DNA from: Aliivibrio fischeri ATCC 7744 = JCM 18803 = DSM 507
GTDB lineage: Bacteria; Pseudomonadota; Gammaproteobacteria; Enterobacterales; Vibrionaceae
Assembly (NCBI RefSeq): GCF_023983475.1
Contig: NZ_CP092712.1
Span: forward strand, 1,240,001-1,304,000
DNA: 64,000 bases
Direction of reading: 5' to 3'
A model generated the notes under the pieces. The model saw nothing but the letters and a program-made list of their open reading frames with translations, was not told the DNA's origin and searched no databases. Below are positions 8,608-16,651 of the stretch, piece by piece. Numbering within the stretch: the stretch's first letter is position 1; every line of letters begins with the position of its first letter. Both the position numbers and the translations under genes were made by a program.

Positions 8608-9903
8608 ATGTCATTTTCATCTCAAGGTTTTGCACCTGAAATCGTAAAAGCATTAACTGAATGTGGTTATCAAAAACTGACCCCAATTCAACAAAAGGCT
8701 ATTCCTTTAGCACGTAAAGGTCATGATATTCTGGCGAATGCTCAAACGGGTACAGGTAAAACTGCTGCGTTTGCATTACCAGTTATTCAACAATTATTAG
8801 ATTCTAAGAAATCAACAACTCGTCGTACTGCACGAGCGTTGATCCTTGCTCCAACTCGTGAGCTAGCAGAGCAAATCGCAGTAAACATTGCTGATTACAC
8901 TAAATACACATCATTGACAGTAACCTCTGTGTTTGGTGGTAAAAAAATGTCATCTCAAGAGCGTGCTCTAGAGCCGGGTGTTGATATTTTGGTGGCAACT
9001 CCGGGTCGTCTTCAAGAGCACATCGAAGAAGAAAACGTATCTATCGCTAATCTTGAGTTTTTGGTTTTTGATGAAGCAGACCGTATGTTAGATATGGGCT
9101 TTGTTAACGCTATTCGTAATATCATGATGGAAGTAAATACGTCTCCGCAAATCATGCTGTTCTCGGCGACATCTTCTGCTCAAATGAACAAGCTAGCGAG
9201 TGATATCTTACGTAAACCAAAACGTATCTCAGTTGATCCTGAAAACACAACAGCATCAACCATTGCACACGTTGTTTACCCAGTAGATGAAGAGCGTAAA
9301 ACCGAGCTTCTTTCTGAGTTGATTGGTCGTAAAAACTGGCAACAAGTGCTGGTATTTGTGAACTACAAAGAAACAGCAAATGAGATCGTAAAAGAATTAA
9401 AACTGGACGGCATTAAAGCGGTTCTTTGTCATGGTGATAAAGCACAGAGTGCTCGTCGTCGTGCATTAGAAGAGTTTAAAGAAGGCAAAGCACGCGTGAT
9501 GGTTGCAACAGATGTTGCTGCTCGTGGTCTTGATATTGCTGATTTACCTCACGTGATTAACTACGACATGCCTTTCTTAGCAGAAGATTATGTTCACCGT
9601 ATTGGTCGTACAGGCCGTGCTGGCAAAAAAGGTCATGCGATTTCTTTTGTTAGCCGTGAAGAAGAGCTAACTGTGGTTCAAGTTGAAACATTGATTCAAC
9701 AGCGTATTCGCCGTGTTGAACAACCGGGTTATGAGCCAAAGAACCGTGATGCTTACATTGATAAAGTAAACACGAAATCTGCATTTAAAAACCGTAAAGG
9801 TCGTACAAACAATCCAAATGAAGATCAATCTTCAGCTGAGCGTCGTATGCGTTTAAAAAATGTGATTCAAAATAAAGCACGCATTACTAAATTGAAGAAG
9901 TAG
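8608..9903 (+). CDS. rhlE: DEAD-box ATP-dependent RNA helicase, RhlE type
   Basis: A 431-aa two-domain RecA-like helicase. All motifs are readable: Q motif (GYQKLTPIQQKAIP), motif I ANAQTGTGKTAAF, Ia APTRELAEQ, Ib TPGRL, II DEAD (within FDEADRMLDMGF), III SAT, IV VFVNYKETA, V ATDVAARGLDIADLPHVINYD and VI HRIGRTGRAG. The short basic tail (residues 370-431) fits RhlE-like proteins, which act in ribosome maturation and RNA turnover. The next gene begins 9 bp after its stop, so the two form an operon. Confidence 0.9.
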   Translation: MSFSSQGFAPEIVKALTECGYQKLTPIQQKAIPLARKGHDILANAQTGTGKTAAFALPVIQQLLDSKKSTTRRTARALILAPTRELAEQIAVNIADYTKYTSLTVTSVFGGKKMSSQERALEPGVDILVATPGRLQEHIEEENVSIANLEFLVFDEADRMLDMGFVNAIRNIMMEVNTSPQIMLFSATSSAQMNKLASDILRKPKRISVDPENTTASTIAHVVYPVDEERKTELLSELIGRKNWQQVLVFVNYKETANEIVKELKLDGIKAVLCHGDKAQSARRRALEEFKEGKARVMVATDVAARGLDIADLPHVINYDMPFLAEDYVHRIGRTGRAGKKGHAISFVSREEELTVVQVETLIQQRIRRVEQPGYEPKNRDAYIDKVNTKSAFKNRKGRTNNPNEDQSSAERRMRLKNVIQNKARITKLKK

Positions 9904-9912
9904 GGCTGAATT

Positions 9913-10359
9913 ATGCAACGTGATTATACTTTTTCTTGTTTGGTAACTATGCCACGTCATGAGCTAGAAGAATTTAGCCACCGTGTCGTTAGCCGTATGG
10001 TTCCAGAAGAGACGATGCAAGAGATCTTTACGTTTGATCAAGAAGAAACGACGGATCAAGATCGCATGCAAACAGCGCAATTAGATGCGATGCTACGTCT
10101 TTCTGCTGTAGCGCTTGGTGAAGTGACACACGCTTTTTCTGAATCTGAAAATGCACAACAAAATAGCTTACGCATGATGCGCCTTATCTTATGGCACACT
10201 TATGCAATGCTATTTAATTTAGAAGAAGCGGTATCTTTAGAACAACACTGTGAATTAGTTGAGAAAATCTTAGCTAAGCCACCAACCGATGCGCTAAATT
10301 GGTTACCTGTATTATCAAAATTATTAAGTGACTATGCGGCGATTGCTGCGAAAAAATAA
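9913..10359 (+). CDS. Conserved hypothetical protein downstream of rhlE
   Basis: A 148-aa soluble, mostly helical protein I do not recognise. There is no signal peptide or membrane segment; the N-terminus (MQRDYTFSCLVTMPRHELEEF) and the hydrophobic helix RMMRLILWHTYAMLFNLEEAV are its most distinctive parts. It starts 9 bp after rhlE and must be co-transcribed, which hints at a role connected with RNA metabolism or simple co-regulation. An IS3-family element is inserted 10 bp after its stop. Confidence 0.75.
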   Translation: MQRDYTFSCLVTMPRHELEEFSHRVVSRMVPEETMQEIFTFDQEETTDQDRMQTAQLDAMLRLSAVALGEVTHAFSESENAQQNSLRMMRLILWHTYAMLFNLEEAVSLEQHCELVEKILAKPPTDALNWLPVLSKLLSDYAAIAAKK

Positions 10360-10366
10360 GTGATTT

Positions 10367-10369
10367 AAT
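10367..10369 (+). repeat. Target site duplication, left copy (IS3 element)
   Basis: AAT immediately outside the left inverted repeat; its partner is at 11680-11682. Confidence 0.8.
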
Positions 10370-10406
10370 TGTCTCGTCCTAAAATACGTTGACGATTTTT
10401 AATTGA

Positions 10407-10436
10407 AAGCTAAGTGCGTACGCACTTGGCTTTTTT
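10407..10436 (+). terminator. Terminator hairpin inside the left end of the IS3 element
   Basis: AAGCTAAGTGCG (10407-10418) pairs with CGCACTTGGCTT (10421-10432; one G-U pair) and is followed by T6 on the plus strand. It overlaps the orfB stop codon. In this orientation it would stop transcripts entering from the rhlE operon before they run antisense through the transposase genes. Confidence 0.8.
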
Positions 10437-11243
10437 GTGTACTTGATTTGGTGTACTCATTCCCAAGCTTAAATGTGGCCGCATTTCATTATAAATAAAA
10501 ATAGATTCTTCAACTAAATGCCTTAACTCCTCTAAATCTTTACAGTCATACAAAAGAAACTCTTGTTTAAGTATCCCATTTATTCGCTCTGCTAATGCAT
10601 TTTGATAGCAATCATAACCATCCGTCATTGATGGCTTAATATCATTTTTATTCAATTTTTCCTGATAAACCTTTGAACAATACTGTAATCCTCGGTCTGA
10701 ATGATGAATCGTACTCCTTTGATATTGACGGCTATCTATCGCCATATCAAGAGCTTTGACTACATCAGTAGCTTTCATTTCATCACTTAATTCATATCCC
10801 ATTATCTTTCGACTATAAGCATCTGTTACTAAAGATAAATAATGAATACCTTTTTGTGATTGAACGTAAGTGATATCACTAACAAAAACCTCTTCAGATG
10901 CTTGAGGTGTTACTTCTTTAAGTAAATTAGGATGTTTTTTCATCCAATGCTTACTATAGGTAGTTTTTGTATAACTTCGTTTAGGTTTTACTAATAAGCA
11001 CTCATTTCTTAAATAGGAAAAAAAGTTATCTCTGCCTAACTTTATGCCATGAGTGATGAATTTGGGCTTAAGTAAAAAATATAATTTTTTACCTCCAATA
11101 CGAGGCATATATCGACGAATTTCTTGCACCATATTTTTAACCGGTGAAAGTTCAACGGCACGTTTCAGAGCTCTACGTTCTTGTTGGTATATACATTGTC
11201 TTGTAATGCCAAGTAGCTGACTAGCTCGCTCTAAGCTGATCAT
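10410..11243 (-). CDS. IS3-family transposase OrfB (DDE integrase domain)
   Basis: A 277-aa protein with an N-terminal HTH-like region (residues 1-60, ISLERASQLLGITRQCIYQ) and an rve-type DDE catalytic core: first Asp in VSDITYVQ, second in IHHSDRGLQYCS, and Glu in NALAERINGILKQEF, giving the DDE triad of IS3-type retroviral-like integrases. Its ATG overlaps the orfA stop (ATGA). The AAAA stretch just before the overlap is a plausible -1 slippage site producing an OrfAB fusion, as in other IS3 elements; translational coupling is the alternative. Confidence 0.93.
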   Translation of the reverse strand: MISLERASQLLGITRQCIYQQERRALKRAVELSPVKNMVQEIRRYMPRIGGKKLYFLLKPKFITHGIKLGRDNFFSYLRNECLLVKPKRSYTKTTYSKHWMKKHPNLLKEVTPQASEEVFVSDITYVQSQKGIHYLSLVTDAYSRKIMGYELSDEMKATDVVKALDMAIDSRQYQRSTIHHSDRGLQYCSKVYQEKLNKNDIKPSMTDGYDCYQNALAERINGILKQEFLLYDCKDLEELRHLVEESIFIYNEMRPHLSLGMSTPNQVHKKAKCVRT

Positions 11244-11638
11244 TTTCTGCTTTTGAAGACTTCTTGCTCCTTGGCAATATACTTTTTTCTAAGGCCTGCA
11301 CCATGTTCTGCGTCCATGATATTCACTACTTCATTAAGTAATAAATTACGCATTCTTTCATCATCAAGCTCTCGCTCTAAACGTTTAATTTTTTGTGCAG
11401 GCGATTCTTTCGCTTTCGGGGATTTAGGCATAATAATCTTAGGTGATTGAGACCAGTCCATCTTACCGTGTTTTCTTAACCAAGTAAGTACGGTAGATCG
11501 ACCTTGAATGCCATAAATGTTTTGAGCTTGCTTATAGGTCATATCGCCTTTTTCTATAGCGGCAACAAGCTGCAATTTAAAGCCTAATGAATAATCGCGT
11601 TGAGTTCGCTTATTCTTTGTTTTTTCTTGATTTGTCAT
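11240..11638 (-). CDS. IS3-family transposase OrfA (HTH DNA-binding protein)
   Basis: A 132-aa protein with the helix-turn-helix of the IS3 OrfA family (residues about 14-65: YSLGFKLQLVAAIEKGDMTY ... GRSTVLTWLRKHGKMDW) followed by a leucine-zipper-like coiled coil (AQKIKRLERELDDERMRNLLLNEV) that mediates OrfA/OrfAB contacts in this family. It binds the terminal repeats and regulates transposition. It ends ...FKSRK with the stop overlapping the orfB ATG. Confidence 0.92.
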   Translation of the reverse strand: MTNQEKTKNKRTQRDYSLGFKLQLVAAIEKGDMTYKQAQNIYGIQGRSTVLTWLRKHGKMDWSQSPKIIMPKSPKAKESPAQKIKRLERELDDERMRNLLLNEVVNIMDAEHGAGLRKKYIAKEQEVFKSRK

Positions 11639-11679
11639 ATAAAAGTCCTAAATGTGTAAACACATTTCAGGACGAGACA

Positions 11680-11682
11680 AAT
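11680..11682 (+). repeat. Target site duplication, right copy (IS3 element)
   Basis: AAT immediately outside the right inverted repeat, matching 10367-10369. Confidence 0.8.
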
Positions 11683-11691
11683 TATAAAAAC

Positions 11692-11723
11692 AAAAAGCCG
11701 AACTAAACAGTTCGGCTTTTTTT
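11692..11723. terminator. Bidirectional terminator downstream of the cstA-type gene
   Basis: AAAAAGCCGAAC (11692-11703), loop TAAACA, GTTCGGCTTTTT (11710-11721): a 12-bp stem with A- and T-runs on both flanks. It terminates the minus-strand transporter gene and, before the IS3 insertion, would have lain about 30 bp after the stop of the rhlE operon and served it too. Confidence 0.93.
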
Positions 11724-11737
11724 ATGTAACGTGATTA

Positions 11738-13204
11738 TTAAGATTGAAGACTTTCTTCTTCTGAATCAACTTCGCCATTATTTCTTGATTTAACAATTAC
11801 AAGAGCTGCAATGGCTACCGCTGATACTACACCTGTAATGGTTGATAGCGTCATTGGTAAACCAAAACCTAGTTGGCTGTTGTTTAGAATGAAAGTAATA
11901 CAAACACTTGTCATAAATACTGCAGGAACGGTTGTGATCCAGTGTAGTTTGTTATGACGAACTAGGTAAGCAGTTGCTGTCCAAAGCATCATTACCGCAG
12001 TCGTTTGGTTAGCAAAACCGAAGTAGCGCCAGATAATACCGAAATCTACTTGAGTTAGAATGCCACCAATAACAAATAGTGGTAGTGCCATTAATAGACG
12101 GTTACGTAATGTTTTTTGTTCCATGTTGAAGTATTCAGCAAGGATTAGACGGCTTGAACGAAATGCTGTGTCACCAGAAGTGATTGGTAGAATTACCACA
12201 CCTAAGAAAGCAATGATGCCACCGAATGTACCTAATAGACCAAATGCAGAGCTGTATACCACATTACCTGGGCCACCGTTAGCAACCGCTGCTTGAAGTG
12301 CTTCCATACCATCAAAGAATGATAGAGCGATAGCACACCAGATAAGAGCGATAATACCTTCGCCGATCATCGCACCGTAGAATACGAAACGACCGTTCTT
12401 TTCATTTTCCATACAACGAGCCATTAATGGCGATTGTGTCGCGTGGAAGCCAGAGATAGCACCACAAGCAATGGTAATGAATAGCGCAGGCCATAATGGC
12501 AAATCATTAGGGTTCATGTTGGTGAACATTTGACTTGGTTCGTAACCACCTAATATTGAATGGTCACTAGAAATCGCAATCGCTGAAATAAGACCAACAG
12601 ACATGAAGATGAGTAGGCCACCAAAGAGTGGGTAAAAACGACCAATGATTTTATCTACAGGAACAATTGTCGCAATAATGTAGTAGGCGAAAATGATAAC
12701 TACCATTGCGGTCATGGTAATGCCTAAATTAAATTGGTCATTCATTAGGTTAGTTAACATGCTTGCAGGAGCTGATACGAATACCACACCAACAAGAAGT
12801 AGCAGTACAATCGCGAATACATTCATAAAGTGTTTTGCGCCATTACCTAAGTATTTACCAGTAATACTTGGTACAGAAGCACCACCATTACGAACAGATA
12901 ACATACCTGAGAAGTAATCGTGAACTGCGCCTGCAAAAACACAACCTAGCACAATCCATAACATAGCTGCAGGGCCGTAAAGGGCACCCATGATTGGGCC
13001 AAAAATTGGGCCGACGCCTGCAATATTAAGAAGTTGAACTAAGTATACTTTTGGTGTCGACATTGGAACATAATCAACGCCATCTGTTTTTGTATGAGCG
13101 GGAGTTTGGCGGTCTTCTTTAATTCCGAATACTTTTTCTATAAAAGTACCATACAAAAAGTAACCACCGATAAGTGCAGCAACACAAGTTAAAAACCAAA
13201 GCAT
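11738..13204 (-). CDS. CstA/BtsT family carbon starvation transporter (probable pyruvate or peptide uptake)
   Basis: A 488-aa inner-membrane protein with at least 12 hydrophobic segments. The CstA family signature region is clear: QLLNIAGVGPIFGPIMGALYGP, then GCVFAGAVHDYFSGMLSVRNGGAS and the FHATQSPLMARCMENE block. Family members in E. coli (CstA, BtsT) are around 700 aa; this shorter form lacks their long C-terminal extension. The adjacent BtsSR-type two-component system and three direct repeats matching the known BtsR motif upstream of this gene (13298-13346) argue that it is the regulated pyruvate/nutrient transporter. Substrate is inferred. Confidence 0.87.
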   Translation of the reverse strand: MLWFLTCVAALIGGYFLYGTFIEKVFGIKEDRQTPAHTKTDGVDYVPMSTPKVYLVQLLNIAGVGPIFGPIMGALYGPAAMLWIVLGCVFAGAVHDYFSGMLSVRNGGASVPSITGKYLGNGAKHFMNVFAIVLLLLVGVVFVSAPASMLTNLMNDQFNLGITMTAMVVIIFAYYIIATIVPVDKIIGRFYPLFGGLLIFMSVGLISAIAISSDHSILGGYEPSQMFTNMNPNDLPLWPALFITIACGAISGFHATQSPLMARCMENEKNGRFVFYGAMIGEGIIALIWCAIALSFFDGMEALQAAVANGGPGNVVYSSAFGLLGTFGGIIAFLGVVILPITSGDTAFRSSRLILAEYFNMEQKTLRNRLLMALPLFVIGGILTQVDFGIIWRYFGFANQTTAVMMLWTATAYLVRHNKLHWITTVPAVFMTSVCITFILNNSQLGFGLPMTLSTITGVVSAVAIAALVIVKSRNNGEVDSEEESLQS

Positions 13205-13297
13205 AATCCATTCCTTTTAAGAGTTAGCTAAGTAAATTTTAAAATTAGATGCTGTGTATAATACTGCTGGGCGTAAAGAGTTCACGCCCAAAAAAGG

Positions 13298-13346
13298 TGA
13301 GTGGTTATGATTTGCTAGTGAGTGGCTTTATAGCGGATTAAGTGGT
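13298..13346 (-). promoter_or_regulatory. Triple BtsR (YehT)-type binding site upstream of the cstA-type gene
   Basis: Read on the minus strand, three 8-bp direct repeats occur: ACCACTTA (13346-13339), GCCACTCA (13326-13319) and ACCACTCA (13305-13298), separated by 12 and 13 bp. The reported E. coli YehT/BtsR motif is a tandem ACC[G/A]CT[C/T]A with a 13-bp spacer. The outer two match fully, the middle one at 7 of 8. They lie 94-142 bp before the transporter ATG, a position suited to an activator. Confidence 0.75.
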
Positions 13347-13364
13347 TTTGATGATACTCACACG

Positions 13365-14081
13365 TTAATGATGAATACCTAAACGCTCTTTTATTTCTTT
13401 AAGATAACGTCGACTAACCTGTGCGATATGGCCATTTTGAGTCACTATCTCGCTAGTTCCGTTATCATGCAATTTAATCTCACGAATAAAGTGTGGATTA
13501 ATTAAAAACTGGCGATGGCAGCGAATTAAAGGGGTCTTTTCTTCAAGTACTTTTAAAGTAAGTTGAGTGCAGGCTTTTTCTGTTTTAGACAGTAGCTCCA
13601 CACCAGAGGCTTGGATACTTGCTACTTCAATTTCATTGGATGGAAGAAGCAAAATTCGGTTATGACCAGAGCAAGGGATCAGGTCAATATCGGGTTGGCT
13701 TAAAGGACTTAGATCTTGTTTCTGATCCGCTTGAATTAAACGCTTAATGGTTTTTTGTAATCGTGCTGGTTCTATTGGCTTTAATAGGTAATCAAACGCA
13801 TTATCTTCAAACGCTTTAACAGCAAATTCATCGTAAGCGGTGACAAAAACAATGTTAGGCATGGTGTCAGGATCAAGCATGCTGATTAATTCCATTCCGG
13901 TAATCCTTGGCATTTGAATATCTAAGAAAACGACATCTGGTTTTAAAATATTAATTTGCTTTAGGCCGTCAATGGCATTTCCACATTCAGCAATAATATC
14001 GATATGACCAATTTCGTTTAATTGCTCTATTAATTCTTCTCTAGCAAAGAGTTCATCATCTATCACTATGGCTTTAAGCAT
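13365..14081 (-). CDS. btsR: LytTR-family response regulator, BtsR-like
   Basis: A 238-aa response regulator. Receiver domain (residues 1-120) has the acidic pair in VIDDELFAREE, phospho-acceptor Asp in PDVVFLDIQMPRI (about residue 54), switch Thr in FVTAYDEFA and Lys in DYLLKPIEP. The C-terminal LytTR DNA-binding domain (about 140-238) shows TPLIRCHRQFLINPHFI and VSRRYLKEIKERL. Length equals E. coli BtsR/YehT (239 aa). It overlaps the kinase gene by 8 bp on the same strand. Its target is probably the neighbouring transporter, through the triple repeat at 13298-13346. Confidence 0.9.
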   Translation of the reverse strand: MLKAIVIDDELFAREELIEQLNEIGHIDIIAECGNAIDGLKQINILKPDVVFLDIQMPRITGMELISMLDPDTMPNIVFVTAYDEFAVKAFEDNAFDYLLKPIEPARLQKTIKRLIQADQKQDLSPLSQPDIDLIPCSGHNRILLLPSNEIEVASIQASGVELLSKTEKACTQLTLKVLEEKTPLIRCHRQFLINPHFIREIKLHDNGTSEIVTQNGHIAQVSRRYLKEIKERLGIHH

Positions 14082-15756
14082 GGTTTTTATTCTCTATTGG
14101 TAGGTGAATCGTTGCTTTTGTTTGTTGATTACTAATACAACTCATGGTTAAGCCAAAATTATCACCAAACTGGTTTTTTAAACGTTTGTCGACAATGGTG
14201 GTACCTAAACCATTATTTGAGTTTTGTTCAGTATATAACCCTGCATTGTCGATGACTTCTAAAATAATTTGATGATGTGAAGGGTAGGCTTTTATTGTTA
14301 TTTCACCCGCTTCAAATAAGTTAGATGTTCCATGTTTAATGGCGTTCTCGACAAGAGGTTGCAAGGTAAATGTAGGCAATTTCAAACCGTATAGACTTTC
14401 ATCAATATCCATATGTACGGTTAAACGATCAGCGAAACGAGCTAACTCAATTTCTAAATAAGATTGTACGTGATGCAGCTCTTCTCTTAAGGTGACTTGT
14501 TCAATGTTCTGTTTCAAGTTCATGCGGAAAAATTGCGATAAATGCTGAATCAGTTCTCTTGCGCGAGTTGGATCACGACGGATCACTGCACTAATAGTAT
14601 TTAGTGCATTAAATAAAAAATGTGGGTTTACTTGGGCTTGAAGTACACGAAGTTCCGCTTGAGTAAGCAAAGATTGTTGTTGTAAATAACGTCCCGTTAA
14701 GATCTGGTTTGAGAGTAATTTAGCGATACCTTCGCCTAATGTTAGATTGATATAAGAAAATAGTTTCCGTTTTGGTTCATACAGCTTAATGGTGCCAATT
14801 ACCTCATTATTTGCCCCGATAAGCGGAATAACAAGTGCCGATCCTAGTTTACATTTTTCACAAATAGAACATTGGTAAGGGTGTTCATCACCGTCAATGT
14901 ACATAACTTTGCTACGTTTAATCGCTTTTTTTGTGTAGTCAGAAGCGATTGGCGTATCGGGTAAATGGTGGTCATCACCGATACCGATAAAGGCTAAAAT
15001 TTTCTCTCTATCAGTAATTGAAACCGCACCAACACCAGTCTCTTCATAGATGATTTTCGCTATTTGTTTGCTGTTTTCTTGGTTGAAGCCTTGGCTTAAA
15101 ATTCCAACCGAACGTTGGGCAATATTGAGCGCCTTATTTGAGAAGGCGGCAGAGTATTTTTCGTAAATAGCCTTTCTATCTTGAATGATACTCATGAACA
15201 TGGCTGCGCCAATAGAGTTTGCGACTACCATTGGTAATACAATTGATGAGACAAGTGCATAAGCTTGGTCAAAAGGTTTTGCTACTGCCAAAATAATTGT
15301 CATTTGAAGTAACTCAGCGATAAGGGCAATCATTAATACGGTTCGAGGTCTAAATAATTGTTCAATTTGGTTTTTTCTAACAAAATAAAGATGAAATAAA
15401 CCACCAAGCAAGCCTTCAGCTGTGGTTGATATTGCACAGGCAAGATCGGTAAAGCCGCCCATGGAATAACGATGTAGCCCTCCGGTTAAACCAACAAAGA
15501 ATCCAACTAATGGTCCTCCTAAAACGCCACCCATTACTGCACCAATAGCTCGTGTATTTGCAATGGCATCTTGAATAGCGAGCCCGAAGTAAGTCCCTAG
15601 AATACAGAACCCAGAAAAGATGATGTAACATAGAAAACGGTGACTCCAACGAGCCGAAATTGTTGTAATTGGTAAGAAGAGAGGGGTTTTACTTAATAGG
15701 TAAGCAAGAACCAGATAGACACTTAATTGTTGTAATAACGAAAACACCAATTCCAT
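14074..15756 (-). CDS. btsS: LytS-family sensor histidine kinase, BtsS-like
   Basis: A 560-aa membrane kinase. Residues about 1-200 form the 5TM LytS-type sensor region (including GVLGGPLVGFFVGLTGGLHRYSMGG), residues about 215-355 a GAF-like domain with a Cys-rich patch (YQCSICEKCKLG), and residues about 365-560 the catalytic part: phospho-acceptor His in QAQVNPHFLFNALN, N box LVENAIKHG, and the G box NNGLGTTIVDKRL. E. coli BtsS (561 aa) is a high-affinity pyruvate receptor with this layout. Pyruvate sensing here is inferred from similarity and from the adjacent CstA-type gene. Confidence 0.9.
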   Translation of the reverse strand: MELVFSLLQQLSVYLVLAYLLSKTPLFLPITTISARWSHRFLCYIIFSGFCILGTYFGLAIQDAIANTRAIGAVMGGVLGGPLVGFFVGLTGGLHRYSMGGFTDLACAISTTAEGLLGGLFHLYFVRKNQIEQLFRPRTVLMIALIAELLQMTIILAVAKPFDQAYALVSSIVLPMVVANSIGAAMFMSIIQDRKAIYEKYSAAFSNKALNIAQRSVGILSQGFNQENSKQIAKIIYEETGVGAVSITDREKILAFIGIGDDHHLPDTPIASDYTKKAIKRSKVMYIDGDEHPYQCSICEKCKLGSALVIPLIGANNEVIGTIKLYEPKRKLFSYINLTLGEGIAKLLSNQILTGRYLQQQSLLTQAELRVLQAQVNPHFLFNALNTISAVIRRDPTRARELIQHLSQFFRMNLKQNIEQVTLREELHHVQSYLEIELARFADRLTVHMDIDESLYGLKLPTFTLQPLVENAIKHGTSNLFEAGEITIKAYPSHHQIILEVIDNAGLYTEQNSNNGLGTTIVDKRLKNQFGDNFGLTMSCISNQQTKATIHLPIENKNHA

Positions 15757-15918
15757 TGGTTTACCTATTAAAATAATGACTGAGGCTATAGTGTAATCGT
15801 AAATTAATAATGAGTCTAAATAAGCAAGTTATATAAGTTAATCTTGTTAATGGTTTGTGTAAAACGACTTATTTATGAGACTTATATAAATGCAATGTAA
15901 GATTTCATAAATGATGGT

Positions 15919-15934
15919 TGTGATCTTCATCACC
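15919..15934 (+). promoter_or_regulatory. Candidate CRP-cAMP site upstream of satP
   Basis: TGTGATCTTCATCACC matches TGTGA-N6-TCACA with a single mismatch at the last base. It lies 63 bp before the satP ATG, a typical class II/I activator distance, and would put acetate uptake under catabolite control. Confidence 0.7.
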
Positions 15935-15996
15935 CGGAAATAAACTGCGCGCCTAAATACCTTTTTAATTTTTACACTTTTTTTTGAGGCTTCGGC

Positions 15997-16584
15997 ATGT
16001 CAAACAAACTTGCAAACCCTGCACCATTAGGCCTAATGGCTTTTGGTATGACAACTGTACTACTTAACCTGCATAATGCTGGTTTCTTCCCATTAAACAC
16101 AGCTATTTTAGCAATGGGTATCTTCTATGGTGGTACTGCGCAAGTAATTGCTGGCATCATGGAGTACAAGAAAGGTAACACATTTGGTACGACTGCATTT
16201 ACTTCGTACGGTTTCTTTTGGTTATCTTTAGTTGCACTTATCCTTATGCCTGAAATGGGCCTAGGTCAAGCTACTTCAGCTACATTCATGGGTTGGTACC
16301 TATCTATGTGGGGTGTACTAACATTCTTCTTGTTCTTAGGTACATTTAACTACCCACGTGCAAAACAAGTTGTATTTGGTAGCCTAACTATTTTATTTGC
16401 ATTACTTGCAGCTCGTGATTTCACAGGTAGCGTAGTAATTGGCCACTTAGCTGGTTACGTAGGTCTATTCTGTGGTCTAAGTGCAATGTACTTCTCTATG
16501 GCTCAAGTAATTAACGGTGAGTACGGTCGTACTGTATTACCTGTTGGTGAAGTAAAAGCTAAAGCTGAAACAGTAACTGCATAA
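15997..16584 (+). CDS. satP: Acetate/succinate:proton symporter SatP (GPR1/FUN34/YaaH family)
   Basis: A 195-aa inner-membrane protein with six hydrophobic segments. The family signature [14 protein letters not shown] is at residues 7-20 and the [20 protein letters not shown] block at about 47-66. Members take up acetate and succinate with protons. Length matches E. coli SatP (188 aa). Weak TTTTTTTTGAGG binding site upstream. It has a near-consensus CRP site and a strong bidirectional terminator, so it is monocistronic; it sits beside a pyruvate-sensing module, consistent with a carbon-overflow theme. Confidence 0.93.
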   Translation: MSNKLANPAPLGLMAFGMTTVLLNLHNAGFFPLNTAILAMGIFYGGTAQVIAGIMEYKKGNTFGTTAFTSYGFFWLSLVALILMPEMGLGQATSATFMGWYLSMWGVLTFFLFLGTFNYPRAKQVVFGSLTILFALLAARDFTGSVVIGHLAGYVGLFCGLSAMYFSMAQVINGEYGRTVLPVGEVKAKAETVTA

Positions 16585-16600
16585 GTTTTAAGTTTCTATG

Positions 16601-16633
16601 AAAAAGGCAGCTCATAAAAGAGCTGCCTTTTTT
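16601..16633. terminator. Bidirectional terminator between satP and the 53-aa gene
   Basis: AAAAAGGCAGCTC (16601-16613), loop ATAAAA, GAGCTGCC plus T6: 13-bp stem with A- and T-runs. Confidence 0.92.
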
Positions 16634-16651
16634 GTGTCTGTAAGAAAATGC

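Larger units (their letters stand above)
10370..11679 (-). mobile_element. Complete IS3-family insertion sequence, 1310 bp
   Basis: Terminal inverted repeats of about 25 bp begin TGTCTCGTCCT at both ends (10370-10394 and 11655-11679, about five mismatches). A 3-bp target duplication AAT flanks the element (10367-10369 and 11680-11682), as usual for IS3. It encodes orfA and orfB on the minus strand with a 4-bp overlap, both uninterrupted, so it is likely active. It separates the rhlE operon from the hairpin terminator at 11692-11723. A terminator-like hairpin at its left end faces transcription arriving from rhlE. I cannot name the element with certainty. Confidence 0.95.

Noticed and set aside
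10370-11679. Frameshifted or degenerate transposase in the IS3 element
   Set aside because: The two frames overlap by ATGA exactly as in intact IS3 elements with programmed frameshifting or coupling; no damage seen.
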